A stretch of DNA of 64,000 bases from Micrasema longulum (lineage: Eukaryota > Arthropoda > Insecta > Trichoptera > Brachycentridae), in the NCBI GenBank assembly GCA_022494885.1, contig JAGVSM010000220.1, forward strand, positions 1-64,000, written 5' to 3'. The translations under genes and the position numbers were made by a program. Under the pieces are notes generated by a model. It had not been told where the DNA came from. It saw only the letters and a list, made by a program, of their open reading frames with translations, and ran no database searches. Within the stretch, counting starts at the first letter, position 1; each line of letters starts with the position of its first letter. Positions 1 to 9,337 of this stretch are shown piece by piece.

Positions 1-141
1 CACTAGCGCATTTCCTTAGACTGAAGACCTGAAGATTAAAACTGATCATCTTACCTTAGTTTAACAAAAATGATCGAGATACGCTGCGATTGGTGTACCA
101 ATGCAGTGCCTTATGCACCATTGGGTGCGGGTAGGGAATAA
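1..141 (+). repeat. SINE family A, 3' body
   Basis: This is the tail half of a tRNA-headed SINE found many times in the window. Landmarks are an 'actgatcatcttac' block, then 'gatacgctgcgattggtgta', then 'caatgcagtgcc' and a 'gcaccattgggtg' end. The full-length copies at 47049-47315 and 29785-30045 show the same order behind a tRNA-like head. The head of this copy lies outside the window or is lost. Confidence 0.7.
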
Positions 142-1289
142 TACGAACAATAATAATTAATTAAAGTACACCCACATAATATTATAAATACTTGTTTTTT
201 TTTTCCTTCTTTCCTTTCTACTATTACCGTTTACGTATGTCAGCAAAGTGTAATTAAATGATAAAATAAATAAAACAACATTGTTTTTAACCACTATTTT
301 TTTATCGATTTCATATTCAAATTAATCCCTTGCAAGGAAAAAAATACTTGATTTATCAGGTTCACGTGTAGTATTTAGTGAACATGATAAAAATAAAATA
401 GGAATTAATTCATAAGTTACGTAAACCTTGACGAAGAAGCTTGAGTGCTTTGTTCGGTGGAAAAAAATAATAAATAATTAGTGGTTGTAAACAAAGCTGT
501 TTTATTTATTTTCTTATAATGAATATCCACAAAGTTAGTGCTTCAAATATAAACTTGATGTAATTAAATAGTTTGGGTAATAGGAAAAAAATGCTCGATG
601 GTTATATTACGGTCCTTATTTGTAAATAAATCAAATAAATAATTTAAAGCATAAATAATATTTTTTCATGTTCATACAGTTGTTACTCGCTGTGTGCACT
701 TTTTCCGTAATTAATTATTTTAAGACGACAAATCTAAGTATTTCCCTTTATGTTCCTTTTAAGATGCATGTCCTAAAAGCCACGAACGCAGGTATTGCAG
801 TTCATTACACAAGAGTGTTTTTTTTCCATTTTTATACCACTAATCTGAAGCCACAAGTCACAAGGTGATCCGAGCAACTACAAGTGTGATGTCACGCATT
901 GAAAATAGTAATAGTCTGCAACGAGCGGTATTTTAGCATTCATAATACACTATTACCTCGTATTCCTAACATTTTAACTGCGGGTTTCGTAATTTAGCAA
1001 GCAGGTAAAGAATTTTCTAGACGATTAACTTAAACTAGAATAAAATAAAATTAGATTTCATAGAAAACAACTGACGGGTGAAGATGAAATATGGATGTTT
1101 TGGCTCCTCGATTGAATTTCGAAGTATTTTGTTACTTGATTTTTTTTTTACAACACAATTAAAAGTAAACACAAAATTCGTGGAAAAGAGCGTGGCCGTA
1201 AAAGTATATAATAAGCAGTTAAAACTAAAAAAGATAGTAAATGGTATCGAAGTGTTTACATGAGTGTTAAAAGTGTTATTATACTACTA
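142..1289. other. AT-rich sequence, nothing recognised
   Basis: There are only short chance reading frames and A/T runs. I see no splice-bounded coding segment, tRNA-like box or repeat shared with the rest of the window. Confidence 0.5.
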
Positions 1290-2170
1290 CTACTGCCACC
1301 ATCACGCTATTTCGCCAGGCAGAGAGGATGGACTGCCACACACGTCTATCCTGAATATAACTGAACGGTTTGGGTGGGTAGGAAGAAATTGCCTTAAGGC
1401 AATATGCCCGCCCTTATATGTATATATATATTGTATATGTATATAAAGTGTCAAATAAAATAAATAAAATATCCTGGCATACATTCCTAGCTTCTTCCAC
1501 ATTAATACACCTTGTCATACATGACTTTCGGTTATGTCTACTTTTAACATGACCAGACTTAAGATTTTGATTTATCTGATCATGCCACGTTTTTCTTGGT
1601 CGTTTTCGTCCTACGTTGCCGTTCATTCTCGCCATATATATATATATGTTTTACCATTCTTTCGTCGTCTATTCGTTCTATATGATCGAACTATCTAAGA
1701 GGCATTTTATCAATTATACCTGTCTCAGATTTGCACTCTCGCCTGATTTCATCATTCGTAACCCTGTCATACATTGAATTGATTTCGCACACGTTCGACT
1801 AAGAGATCGCATTTCGATCGCGTTCACTTTTCTTTCATCCTAACCTCTGCCAGTTCCATGTTTCACCTCCATACATAATTGTTGGGACTAAAACTCCGTT
1901 GTGCACTGGTAGTTTAGCTTCTATTGACGTATTTTTATTAACAATTACTCCATGCATAGTGCGCCATTCACTTTGTTACTCGCATACTCCTTTCAATATT
2001 TGTTATGTTTTTATAAATTTTTTTAATTTTTTTTTTTCATATTTATGTTCAATATATGTTAAAGGCAATTTATGCCGTTTATGTAAAATAAATAAATAAA
2101 TAAAAATATCTTTTTCTACTCTTCCATTTATTAAAAACATGCATCCCAGATACAAATTCTTCTACTTAAG
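1290..2170 (-). mobile_element. RTE-like non-LTR retrotransposon, degraded 3' part
   Basis: The minus strand around 1490-1635 encodes a GRKRPRKTWHDQI motif followed by NVEEARNVCQD, matching the copy at 33205-34020 (PRKTWHDQVHQ, NVEEARYVCKD). This is the C-terminal region of endonuclease/reverse transcriptase proteins of an insect LINE. Homology to 33.2-34.0 kb continues to about 2170. Two short A/T-tailed inserts interrupt it (about 1351-1470 and about 2000-2105). Frameshifts and stops make it dead. The clade assignment is by general resemblance only. Confidence 0.6.
1351..1470 (+). mobile_element. Very short LINE 3'-tail insertion nested in an older LINE
   Basis: The insert begins near 'ctgaacggtttgggtgggt', contains 'gccttaaggcaatatgcc' and ends in an (aaataaat) tail. 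The host LINE resumes directly after it. The six bases ATCCTG occur on both sides, a plausible target-site duplication. This looks like extreme 5' truncation during target-primed reverse transcription. A similar 'aaaggcaatttatgcc' tail sits at about 2050-2105. Confidence 0.5.
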
Positions 2171-2274
2171 TTTTTATACTATAAATAATTATTTGGAAAA
2201 GGTAAGTTTATGTTTGGTTTGACCGTAAGATATTGCCAGTAGTAATTAGTCCGCCATTTTACCATATGTACCTG

Positions 2275-2530
2275 CAATATTTTGAGTTTGTCAAAATGTT
2301 TGCGGACAGAAGACTAGATTAATTTCATCCCTTAAGGAGTCATTCAGATTAATAAATTACAAAAGAGGCGTAGAACATTTTACAGGAGGCAATTTGGAAG
2401 TCTAGGCATTTACAAAGCTTATTATAACCTGTCATTGTTTGGTTTAATTCATCATTTTGCCCATGTTTGAACATACATATTTCTTCAATTCTTCCTGTTG
2501 TTGATTTTAGTGACGTAAAAGAGCTGAGAC
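2275..2530 (+). repeat. Fold-back family FB1, degraded copy
   Basis: It starts with the family end 'caatattttgagtttgtc'. It then carries the internal landmarks 'agaagactagatt', 'gaacattttaca', 'gaagtctaggcatttac' and 'cctgtcattg'. The same order occurs at 8060-8350 and, reversed, at 26530-26730. Confidence 0.6.
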
Positions 2531-2634
2531 CTTTATTACTCCGAATATATTAATCTGATTAAATTACTTAACATACCAGGCAACGCACGAAAACAATTTT
2601 CTCATTTTTATGCTTCCTCTTGTACCAGCTGGTT

Positions 2635-2765
2635 TAATGTACAATATTTTGAGTTTTCCAAATGTTTGTAGACAAAAGACTGGATTTCATGCCCTAAGGA
2701 GTCATTAAGATCAACAAATGACAACAGAGATGGAGAACAGAAAGAAAATATGAAAGTCAATGTTT
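2635..2765 (+). repeat. Fold-back family FB1, second degraded copy
   Basis: The family start 'acaatattttgagttt' is followed by 'gtagacaaaagactgga' and 'acaacagagatggagaaca'. It is truncated before the 'cctgtcattgg' block. It lies in the same orientation as the copy about 350 bp to its left. Confidence 0.55.
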
Positions 2766-2955
2766 TATTTATTTATTATAAACTAGGGTCAAAGCACCAA
2801 TAAATGACCGTTTAAGGTTCAGCTTGTGGTGAAATCCACATTAAACGTATAAATTTAATTATTTAAGCGTACAAAATAAAAGAACCCAATAAAAAACACA
2901 TTAATTTTTCCAAGTACTTTTACTTTTTTTATTAAAATACGAGTATTACAATTAT

Positions 2956-3190
2956 AACAGGCGCCGTGGCGCAGTTGGTTAGGCGGCTATCTGTAAAACT
3001 GGCGTCGCGGGTTCGATTCCCGCCAGTTGCAAGAAAGAAATCCAAGAAAGATTTTTTTCTCAATTGGTCTGCGTGTTGTGGTGTATTTTTCATTACCTTC
3101 TTCCATATCCCCTCTATCCCACCTGCTGACAAGCCTCAAAATAGAGGCTTAGCGGGTTATTTCTTAAAAAAAAAAAAAATAATAATAATA
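2956..3190 (+). repeat. SINE family C with tRNA-like head
   Basis: The head has an A-box-like 'ggcgcagttggttagg' and a B-box 'ggttcgattccc' at tRNA-like spacing. An unrelated body follows, ending in an A-rich run near 3170. That is the structure of a tRNA-derived SINE. A genuine tRNA gene is less likely because transcription would read straight into a SINE-like body and poly-A. Confidence 0.65.
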
Positions 3191-4071
3191 ATATTACTCT
3201 AAAAAAATAGCAGAATCACCAGTGAATGACTACTACCTACCCCAGTAAAAATAATACTCAGATTCAGTTACATCATAACATTATAAAACACCCTAACACA
3301 TTTGAATATGGATATATTTAAAGAATTACATAAGAAATAGCATCAAATAAAACACTTACCACATCTTTCCTTATAAAAAACACTATCAACCTCAGAACAA
3401 TAACGGGAAGACGCACTATTACCCTTTGACAACTCACAGTTCAAAACTGATAGATTTGTTTCTTACCAAAAGATGTGTCCGCCTACTGCTTTTGTCATAG
3501 TTTCTAGTGTTAAAAGGTTTTTAACTGGACACATGTAACAATTCTTATTATATTGTGTTTTATTAACCAATGGTCATTTGCTGGGGGGTGGTCATTTACT
3601 GGTGCTTTGACTTTATGTCGTGTATTATTATTATATCAGTTAAATTAATTGATTAATTAATTACTGTAAGACTTGACGTATCTGTTTGTTGTGTCATAAT
3701 ATGTATATATTGCCATAAATATAATAAAAATGTGAAACTGGCAGTCGTATGAACTATCCACTATCTATAAACGTACTGGCTATAATAATTATTCATGACC
3801 ATAACGATTTTGTAAGAGTTTGTCGACATTATTTATGTTCTCCAATAGATACTCAATGCGCGGATACTTATCTACTCTACCTATCGACTCTACGTTTGTA
3901 TTATGTGATCTTTAGAATTGTTACATCGGTAACAGTTTAATGGCGGGCTATGTGGGACTATTATTTCGATCATAGTTTAAAAAATCATTAATACTAAGAA
4001 GAAAAAAAATGTGGGAAACACATTGAAATTTCAAAATAAAACAAAATTAGCCAAAAAAATCACACGATTGC
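3191..4071. other. AT-rich sequence, nothing recognised
   Basis: No coding segment, RNA gene or shared repeat was identified. Reading frames are short and of unbiased composition. Confidence 0.5.
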
Positions 4072-4457
4072 AATAGGGAAATATCACATACTACGATTAT
4101 TGATAAAAATGTGTGAAATAAATTAAGAATAATTAATTGTATTTTAAAAATCAATATGGATATTGTGGAGAAATGTTTTCATTAATACCATATATTTTTT
4201 TTAATAAATAAATATTTGCGTTCCTACGATTTGCCCAAATATTTCATTTTGAGGGCCATTTTCAACGAGTTGTAAATAACTCACTATTAGAAATGGGAAT
4301 CAAGTTGGGGTAGAGTGGGATTCGAACCCCGGACATTTGATCCGTGAGTCCGAGACACTAGCCACGGGACCACGGTCCGATTCCTATGTATAACATTAAT
4401 AAAGAAATGACTTAATACTTTAAAAATATTTTTTTAAAAACGTGATATTTCCCTATT
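4072..4457. mobile_element. MITE family B with inverted ends, holding a nested SINE
   Basis: The left end AATAGGGAAATATCAC (4072-4087) and the right end GTGATATTTCCCTATT (4442-4457) are exact inverted copies. The next 100 bp on the left, including 'aataattaattgtatttt', recur at 34072-34185, where a second element has the same type of ends. A family B SINE on the minus strand (about 4190-4385) is nested inside. Confidence 0.6.
4190..4385 (-). repeat. SINE family B, minus strand
   Basis: On the minus strand it reads 'gtggtcccgtggctagtgtc', then a B-box-like 'ggttcgaatcccactc', then a body with 'gagttatttacaactcgt' and 'atatttgggcaaat'. Related copies are at 26340-26515 (+), 27535-27670 (-) and 48520-48712 (+). 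Confidence 0.65.
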
Positions 4458-4719
4458 AAGGTTGATTTTGTATCATTTTTGCATGAAAATATTCTCCAAT
4501 TTCTTAATTAAACACTTGATTGAAAAAATGTCTAATTTTATGTTGTAGTGAGTAGAAAAATTTCTATTTTCATAGCCTTTAAATAACATTTGTATTTCAA
4601 TGTGTTTTAAAAAGGCCTTTTTGGAAAAAATATCAATCACACAGACGACTAATAAGTCGTCGAAGCCAATAAGCTTTTACAATGGAAATCAACCGACAAA
4701 TTTCAGTATTTCGATTGAG

Positions 4720-4900
4720 ATATGTTTTTTTTGCACCACAACACGCCAGAAGGCATGATTACAGCGGTGAATTACAGCACAGAACACCCAGGCTTGAGAA
4801 AAATCACATATTTTTTTAAGTGATCTCACCGGGACCTAAACCCGGAACCTTCGGAGCGAGAGTCAAGTGTCTTAGTCATTACAACACGGACGCCCCCAGA
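4720..4900 (-). repeat. SINE family D, minus strand
   Basis: The minus-strand head reads 'gtccgtgttgtaatgacta' with a degenerate B-box 'ggttccgggtttaggtccc'. A 'tttttctcaagcctggg' body follows. The copy at 41655-41935 has the same head and body. The comparison shows where a MITE entered that other copy. Confidence 0.55.
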
Positions 4901-5540
4901 TATTTATTTTTATTGGTAAAATTTACTGACAGTAAAATCCAATAAATTAAAAATATTGCTCACTTAATATAAATTCTATGAAAAAATAATGCGTAATCCA
5001 ATAAAAAAACGTTTACTTTTAAGCAAATGGGTTAGATAATTGGAGTTAATATTTAAAAAGTCTAATAGACGTTTTATCAGTAATGCGGGATGTGACGGAG
5101 TACGCAATAACCTTTTGAAAGAAAGTAAACTCACATTAACAATCTGACCCTGATAGTGTTTGTTGCCAAAATGAACGGCGCGTCTGACCTTTATTTTGTT
5201 TGGATGAATTCTAAAAACACTGCGCATTAATATTTACCTGTGTCCTTTGTTAAGCAACAATATTCCTACTTCGTCCAAAAATGGAGACTATTCTGGAGTA
5301 TTCTGTAACATGTTTAAATTTAAACGTGTGTGATAATCGCATGTGGCTAATGTTTCCTCATCCTCATTTCATTAAAATAAAAAAACGTTGAAAAAAATGT
5401 AAAAGAATGTATAAAAAAATATATGCTCCGTCCCGCAATGAGTAGTAGACTCCTCGAAGTATGAAAATGTATGTTTTATGAATATTATAAATACACATTT
5501 TTACTTTGTATTTATTTAAATACCTTCAAGATCATCACAA
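4901..5540. other. Sequence without recognised features
   Basis: A minus-strand 83-codon frame spans 4976-5227. It has no recognisable motif or splice context, so I treat it as chance. Confidence 0.45.
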
Positions 5541-5544
5541 GTCC

Positions 5545-5690
5545 CTTTCCACGACTAATGGTGCATATGGCACTGCATTGGTTCACAAACCACAACGTAC
5601 TTAGATCATTTTTGTTACATGAAGGTTAGTTAATCAATTTTACGGTTCTGGTGCCAGTCCAGAGACAATGAAATATTCCAGTGTTAATAA
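5545..5690 (-). repeat. SINE family A body, minus strand
   Basis: On the minus strand the family A body can be followed: 'ctggactggcacc', 'ttcatgtaacaaaaatgatc', 'accaatgcagtgcc' and 'gcaccatt'. The tRNA-like head is missing. Confidence 0.65.
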
Positions 5691-5776
5691 TACTCTTTTC
5701 AATTAATATTTTTATTTCATTAAACGCATAAACGGCAATAATTTAATGAGACTAATTATAACACGAGAAAAAAAAG

Positions 5777-6466
5777 GGTGGCCAAATACTTAACGTAAAA
5801 AAAATGTAGAGGGTGAAACACCCCAAAGGCTGCAAAAAAAGGCAAATGTGTTAAATAAATTGTGAACCGTTTCCGAAATATATATTTTTTTAGTTGATTT
5901 CAACACTATCGTCTGAAAAATTATTTTTTTGGGATAAATATTAATTTTAATTTGTTTTTTTTTTCATTTGTTGAATATTAAGTATATTATTGAAGAAACT
6001 TAACCCTCAGATCTTTTATGGATAAAAGGAAAAAAAACTTGGGAAGTGGCTACTTTTTTTAGAATTATGAGAAAGCTTATTTATTCCTAAGTCTTTGAAA
6101 TACCATGATCTTTACACCTGATCTTAAAAAAAACATCAGTGTCGGCGTCCCCGATGCACTCTTGAGAAATATTAATATTCAATAAAAAGTGACAATTTAA
6201 TGATACTTCCGATTGAACGACACGTGTAATTTTTCTTTCTTCAATAACATGCTTAATATTCAACAAATAATTTTAAAAAAGTTAATGTTTATCCCAAAAA
6301 AATAATTTCAGACGGCGCGACGATGGTGAAATCAACTCAAAAAATCAATTTAAAAAATGTGTTTCTCAGAAACGGTTCACAATTTATAGAAAACATTTGC
6401 CTTTTTTTACAGCCCTTGGGTTGTTCTACCCCCTTATATTTTTTTAACGTTATGTATTTGGCCGCC
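5777..6466. mobile_element. Long fold-back element, arms about 220 bp
   Basis: The left arm (about 5777-6000) and right arm (about 6235-6466) are inverted, diverged copies of each other. Paired landmarks include 'ggtggccaaatac'/'ggcggccaaatac', 'aaaaaaaggcaaatgt', 'aaattgtgaaccgtttc', 'ttgatttca', 'attatttttttgggataaa' and 'tgttgaatattaag'. The loop (6001-6234) has no coding content. This is the shape of a non-autonomous DNA transposon or fold-back element. Confidence 0.6.
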
Positions 6467-7640
6467 GAATTTTAGAGGAACATTCCTCACAGTAATCTTT
6501 TTAAAAATCTTTTTTTTTTTTAATATTATAATTATTTGAAAATATAGACAATCCTTAATTTCTCGCACTAGCATCCCTTCCACAAACGCCTAACCCTCCC
6601 CTAACTAATCGCTTCCCTATTCCACATCCGAGGCGTATCGCTTCGTTGGTCAAATACTTTTTTATTTATTTTTTTATTGAAAGATTTTCTGAAACAATTA
6701 ATTCGGATATTTTTAAGTACATCATAAAAAATGTTCCTCGCTGAATGGAAGTAAAAAATCTTGTATATTGTAAATTAAATGTTCCTTTATTCAACAATAC
6801 AATATTTAGATAAACTAATTAAGTTTTATTGTACTACTGATAATCATCTCACAAATGTATGCATTTTTCTTCATTAGCCAAATTGTGAAAAAGCACTCAC
6901 ATTAAAAGTGTTTTTAGCAATATTATGTTTACTCAAAAATTATTTCTTCGGGAATCTTGTTTTTTTTTGTAAAACAAACTGACTTCAGGTATTTAAATAA
7001 TTTTTTAAAAGTAAAACTTATTTATAATTATGCAAATAATTACTTATGTGATAAGATTATGTTCGTCCTAAACTCTCAAAAAATATTTTTATCTTTATTA
7101 GTTTTTGGTGTAATGAAATCAACAGTGTATCTAAGTATAATATTATTGATTAAATTACCATACCAAAATAATCAAAACATAACACGTGTTTTATTGCTTA
7201 TAGCACCACTTTCAAATTCCCAAATGAAATATTCAAAATAAAAGTTGAATTCAATTATTATAGTTAATCTAATAATTATTCATTATTAATCATAAAAATG
7301 TGTGTGTGATGTGTAAGTCAGACAAGTTTCTTACCTTTTTAAATTATTTACACGTAAAAAACTTACTATCATAAAAAAACACACTTTCTTATTGGAAAAA
7401 ACCTTATTTTTTGACATACACGCCTTTATTATTATTGTTCACATTCGTCGTTAAATTCCTATTATGAATGCTCACGAAGTAACAATTAACACAACCAAAC
7501 AAGTAATAAACAAAATGAATAGTAATTTATTTGATAATAATGAATCATGGATTATTTACCAATGTTGATTTAGAAAAAAACGACGTATCACCCGATACTT
7601 CTGTACGACGCGACGCGTCTTTTTAAACTGAAAACAAAGT
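6467..7640. other. AT-rich sequence, nothing recognised
   Basis: A 94-codon + strand frame (6957-7241) is of low-complexity I/L/N/Y composition and has no motif. I consider it non-coding. Confidence 0.45.
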
Positions 7641-7641
7641 G

Positions 7642-7878
7642 TTAGAGAATCCTGTTCAAATTTTCGCGACGCGAAGTTTTCCGAGCGGCAGCGAAGGCAC
7701 CCGAACACCATCGGAAGCGGCCGATGTATGACGGAAACAACCGAGCATCTGCATTTTCCTCGCGAATTATTTTAGCGGGAAAAATTCCAGAAAATAAATT
7801 ATTTTCAGATGTTTGTGAAGCAATTAAAATATGTATCTCGTATGCGTCTATTTCATCACTTATCAAACGGTCAAACAT
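7642..7878 (-). CDS. Unassigned ORF in a CpG-rich patch (doubtful)
   Basis: A 78-codon frame starts MFDRLISDEIDAYEIHILIA and contains FPSYIGRFRW. The middle of the frame is rich in CG dinucleotides, unlike its AT-rich surroundings. I do not recognise a family. A degraded Harbinger-type transposase start or a first exon are possibilities, but neither is supported by splice sites or catalytic residues. The opposite strand is also open over much of the same stretch, which weakens the case. Confidence 0.2.
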   Translation of the reverse strand: MFDRLISDEIDAYEIHILIASQTSENNLFSGIFPAKIIREENADARLFPSYIGRFRWCSGAFAAARKTSRRENLNRIL

Positions 7879-8059
7879 TTTATTTTTCTGTTGTTCTTGT
7901 TACATGATAAAATTAATGATATTTATGGCGAAAACTAACTTTCTTGTAGACGTAAAAATAATGAATAGTAAAAATTAATAAATAAAATATTGAATAAAAA
8001 AGTAGAATGCAATTCACTAAAATTTGAAAATTCAATTATAATATAAAATGGTATATATA

Positions 8060-8770
8060 ATTAATTAACAATGTTTTGAGTTTGTCCAAATTTTTGAAGA
8101 CAAGGGCTTGATTCAACCCTATTGAGCAGTTAATATTAAAATCTTACAGCAGAGGTGGAGAACATTTTAGAAAAGGAAATGTAGAAGTCTAGGCATCCAC
8201 AGGGCTTATGACCTGTTATTGGTTGGTTAAAGTGGCCACTTACACACTGTGTAACATTCACCACTCTGCCTAATTTTGAACATCTATACTCCCTCGATTC
8301 TTTCATCTGTTGACGTTTGTGAAGTAAAAGAGCTGAAACCTTTATTGTTGCGGTTGCAACTTATTATATATAACAATGTTCCACAAAGTTAGTTCTACAA
8401 ACATTAACAAAAAAAACAGCCTATGAACAAAAATTCGGACATACCTACTGAAAACAATGTTGATAAAACTAACTGGTATAAATAAAAGGATAAAAAATGA
8501 AAAGTATTTTCAGGCGTTACCCTGTAGGTGAAATAATTCAGCCAGATGAATCTTTCCCCCATCTACAAAGGTTTCAGATCTTTTACGTCACAAAAAGTCA
8601 ACAGATGAAAGAGTTGAGGAAATTAATATGGGTGTTAACACAAGGGCAGAATGTTAGAGTGTGTAAATTGGACACTTAAACAGGCCAATAACAGATCATA
8701 AATCATAAGGCCTTTAAATGCCTAGGCTTCTGTATTCCCTTCGCTAAAATGGTTTTCCATCTCATATTTT
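8060..8770. repeat. Two FB1 copies in inverted orientation
   Basis: A + oriented copy (about 8060-8350) begins 'aacaatgttttgagtttgtc' and runs through 'gaagtctaggcat', 'gacctgttattgg' and 'tcatctgttgac'. A minus-oriented copy (about 8490-8770) carries the same blocks in reverse, for example 'caacagatgaaagag', 'aacaggccaataacag' and 'tgcctaggcttctg'. About 140 bp separate them, so the pair can fold on itself. A 60-codon frame inside it is not a gene. Confidence 0.6.
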
Positions 8771-8899
8771 ATAATTTTACTAGTTTTTTTAAAATTATAT
8801 TTTTGGATTCATTAATGGGCTTTATTTTATGATTACGTATAATATTGTATTGCTGCTGTTTTCCCTAATAAACAAAATTTAAAAAAACAAAAAAATATG

Positions 8900-9147
8900 T
8901 AGCTTCAAAGCATCAATACTTCGAACGAAATGAAAACGCCACCGGTGGCGCGCGCGTCGCCCAAATGCTGCCATGCAATAACCGACCTAATCGACTATGG
9001 AATTGTACATAAACCACAAGCCACCGTGGCCGCCGCTAGCTGCCACCCGTCTACTACCACTCGGCGTTCGTTCCACTCGTGTTTCCGAACTGTCAAAATT
9101 TGGCCAACGATAAACGTTCATATAATCTTATTGACGTTCTGATTACA
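8900..9147 (+). promoter_or_regulatory. CpG-rich upstream region of the MADF-BESS gene
   Basis: The base composition changes to GC-rich, with clustered CG dinucleotides such as 'ggtggcgcgcgcgtcgccc', just before the start codon at 9148. This stretch probably contains the promoter and 5' UTR. No TATA box is evident. The open frame crossing it (8930-9142) has no recognisable domain and I take it as incidental. Confidence 0.4.
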
Positions 9148-9337
9148 ATGGATCGATTTTCTATCGACACGGGCAAGGAATCTTTCATAGATCAAATTGA
9201 GGCCCATCCAGTGTTATGGAATATTGAGTGCCCGGAATACAAAAACAAAATAAGCAAAAATAACGCTTGGAAGCAAATTATGATTTCGATGTGCCCGGAC
9301 TTCAAGGAGAAAACCACAGAGGAAAAGAATATTATAG
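9148..9337 (+). CDS. MADF-BESS gene, exon 1
   Basis: Codes 63 residues plus one base, starting MDRFSIDTGKESFIDQIEAH. The exon carries the first half of the MADF domain. The start is chosen because it is the first ATG with an A at -3 (ACAATGG) ahead of the domain. Reading through the donor gives 60 unrelated codons, which argues for splicing at 9338. Confidence 0.8.

Noticed and set aside
2956..3030. Possible tRNA gene
   Set aside because: A and B boxes are present, but the sequence runs into a body and an A-rich tail and lacks a clear cloverleaf acceptor stem. A SINE is more likely.
8930..9142. 70-codon frame upstream of the MADF-BESS gene
   Set aside because: Arises in CG-rich promoter-like DNA; no domain and no link to the gene.
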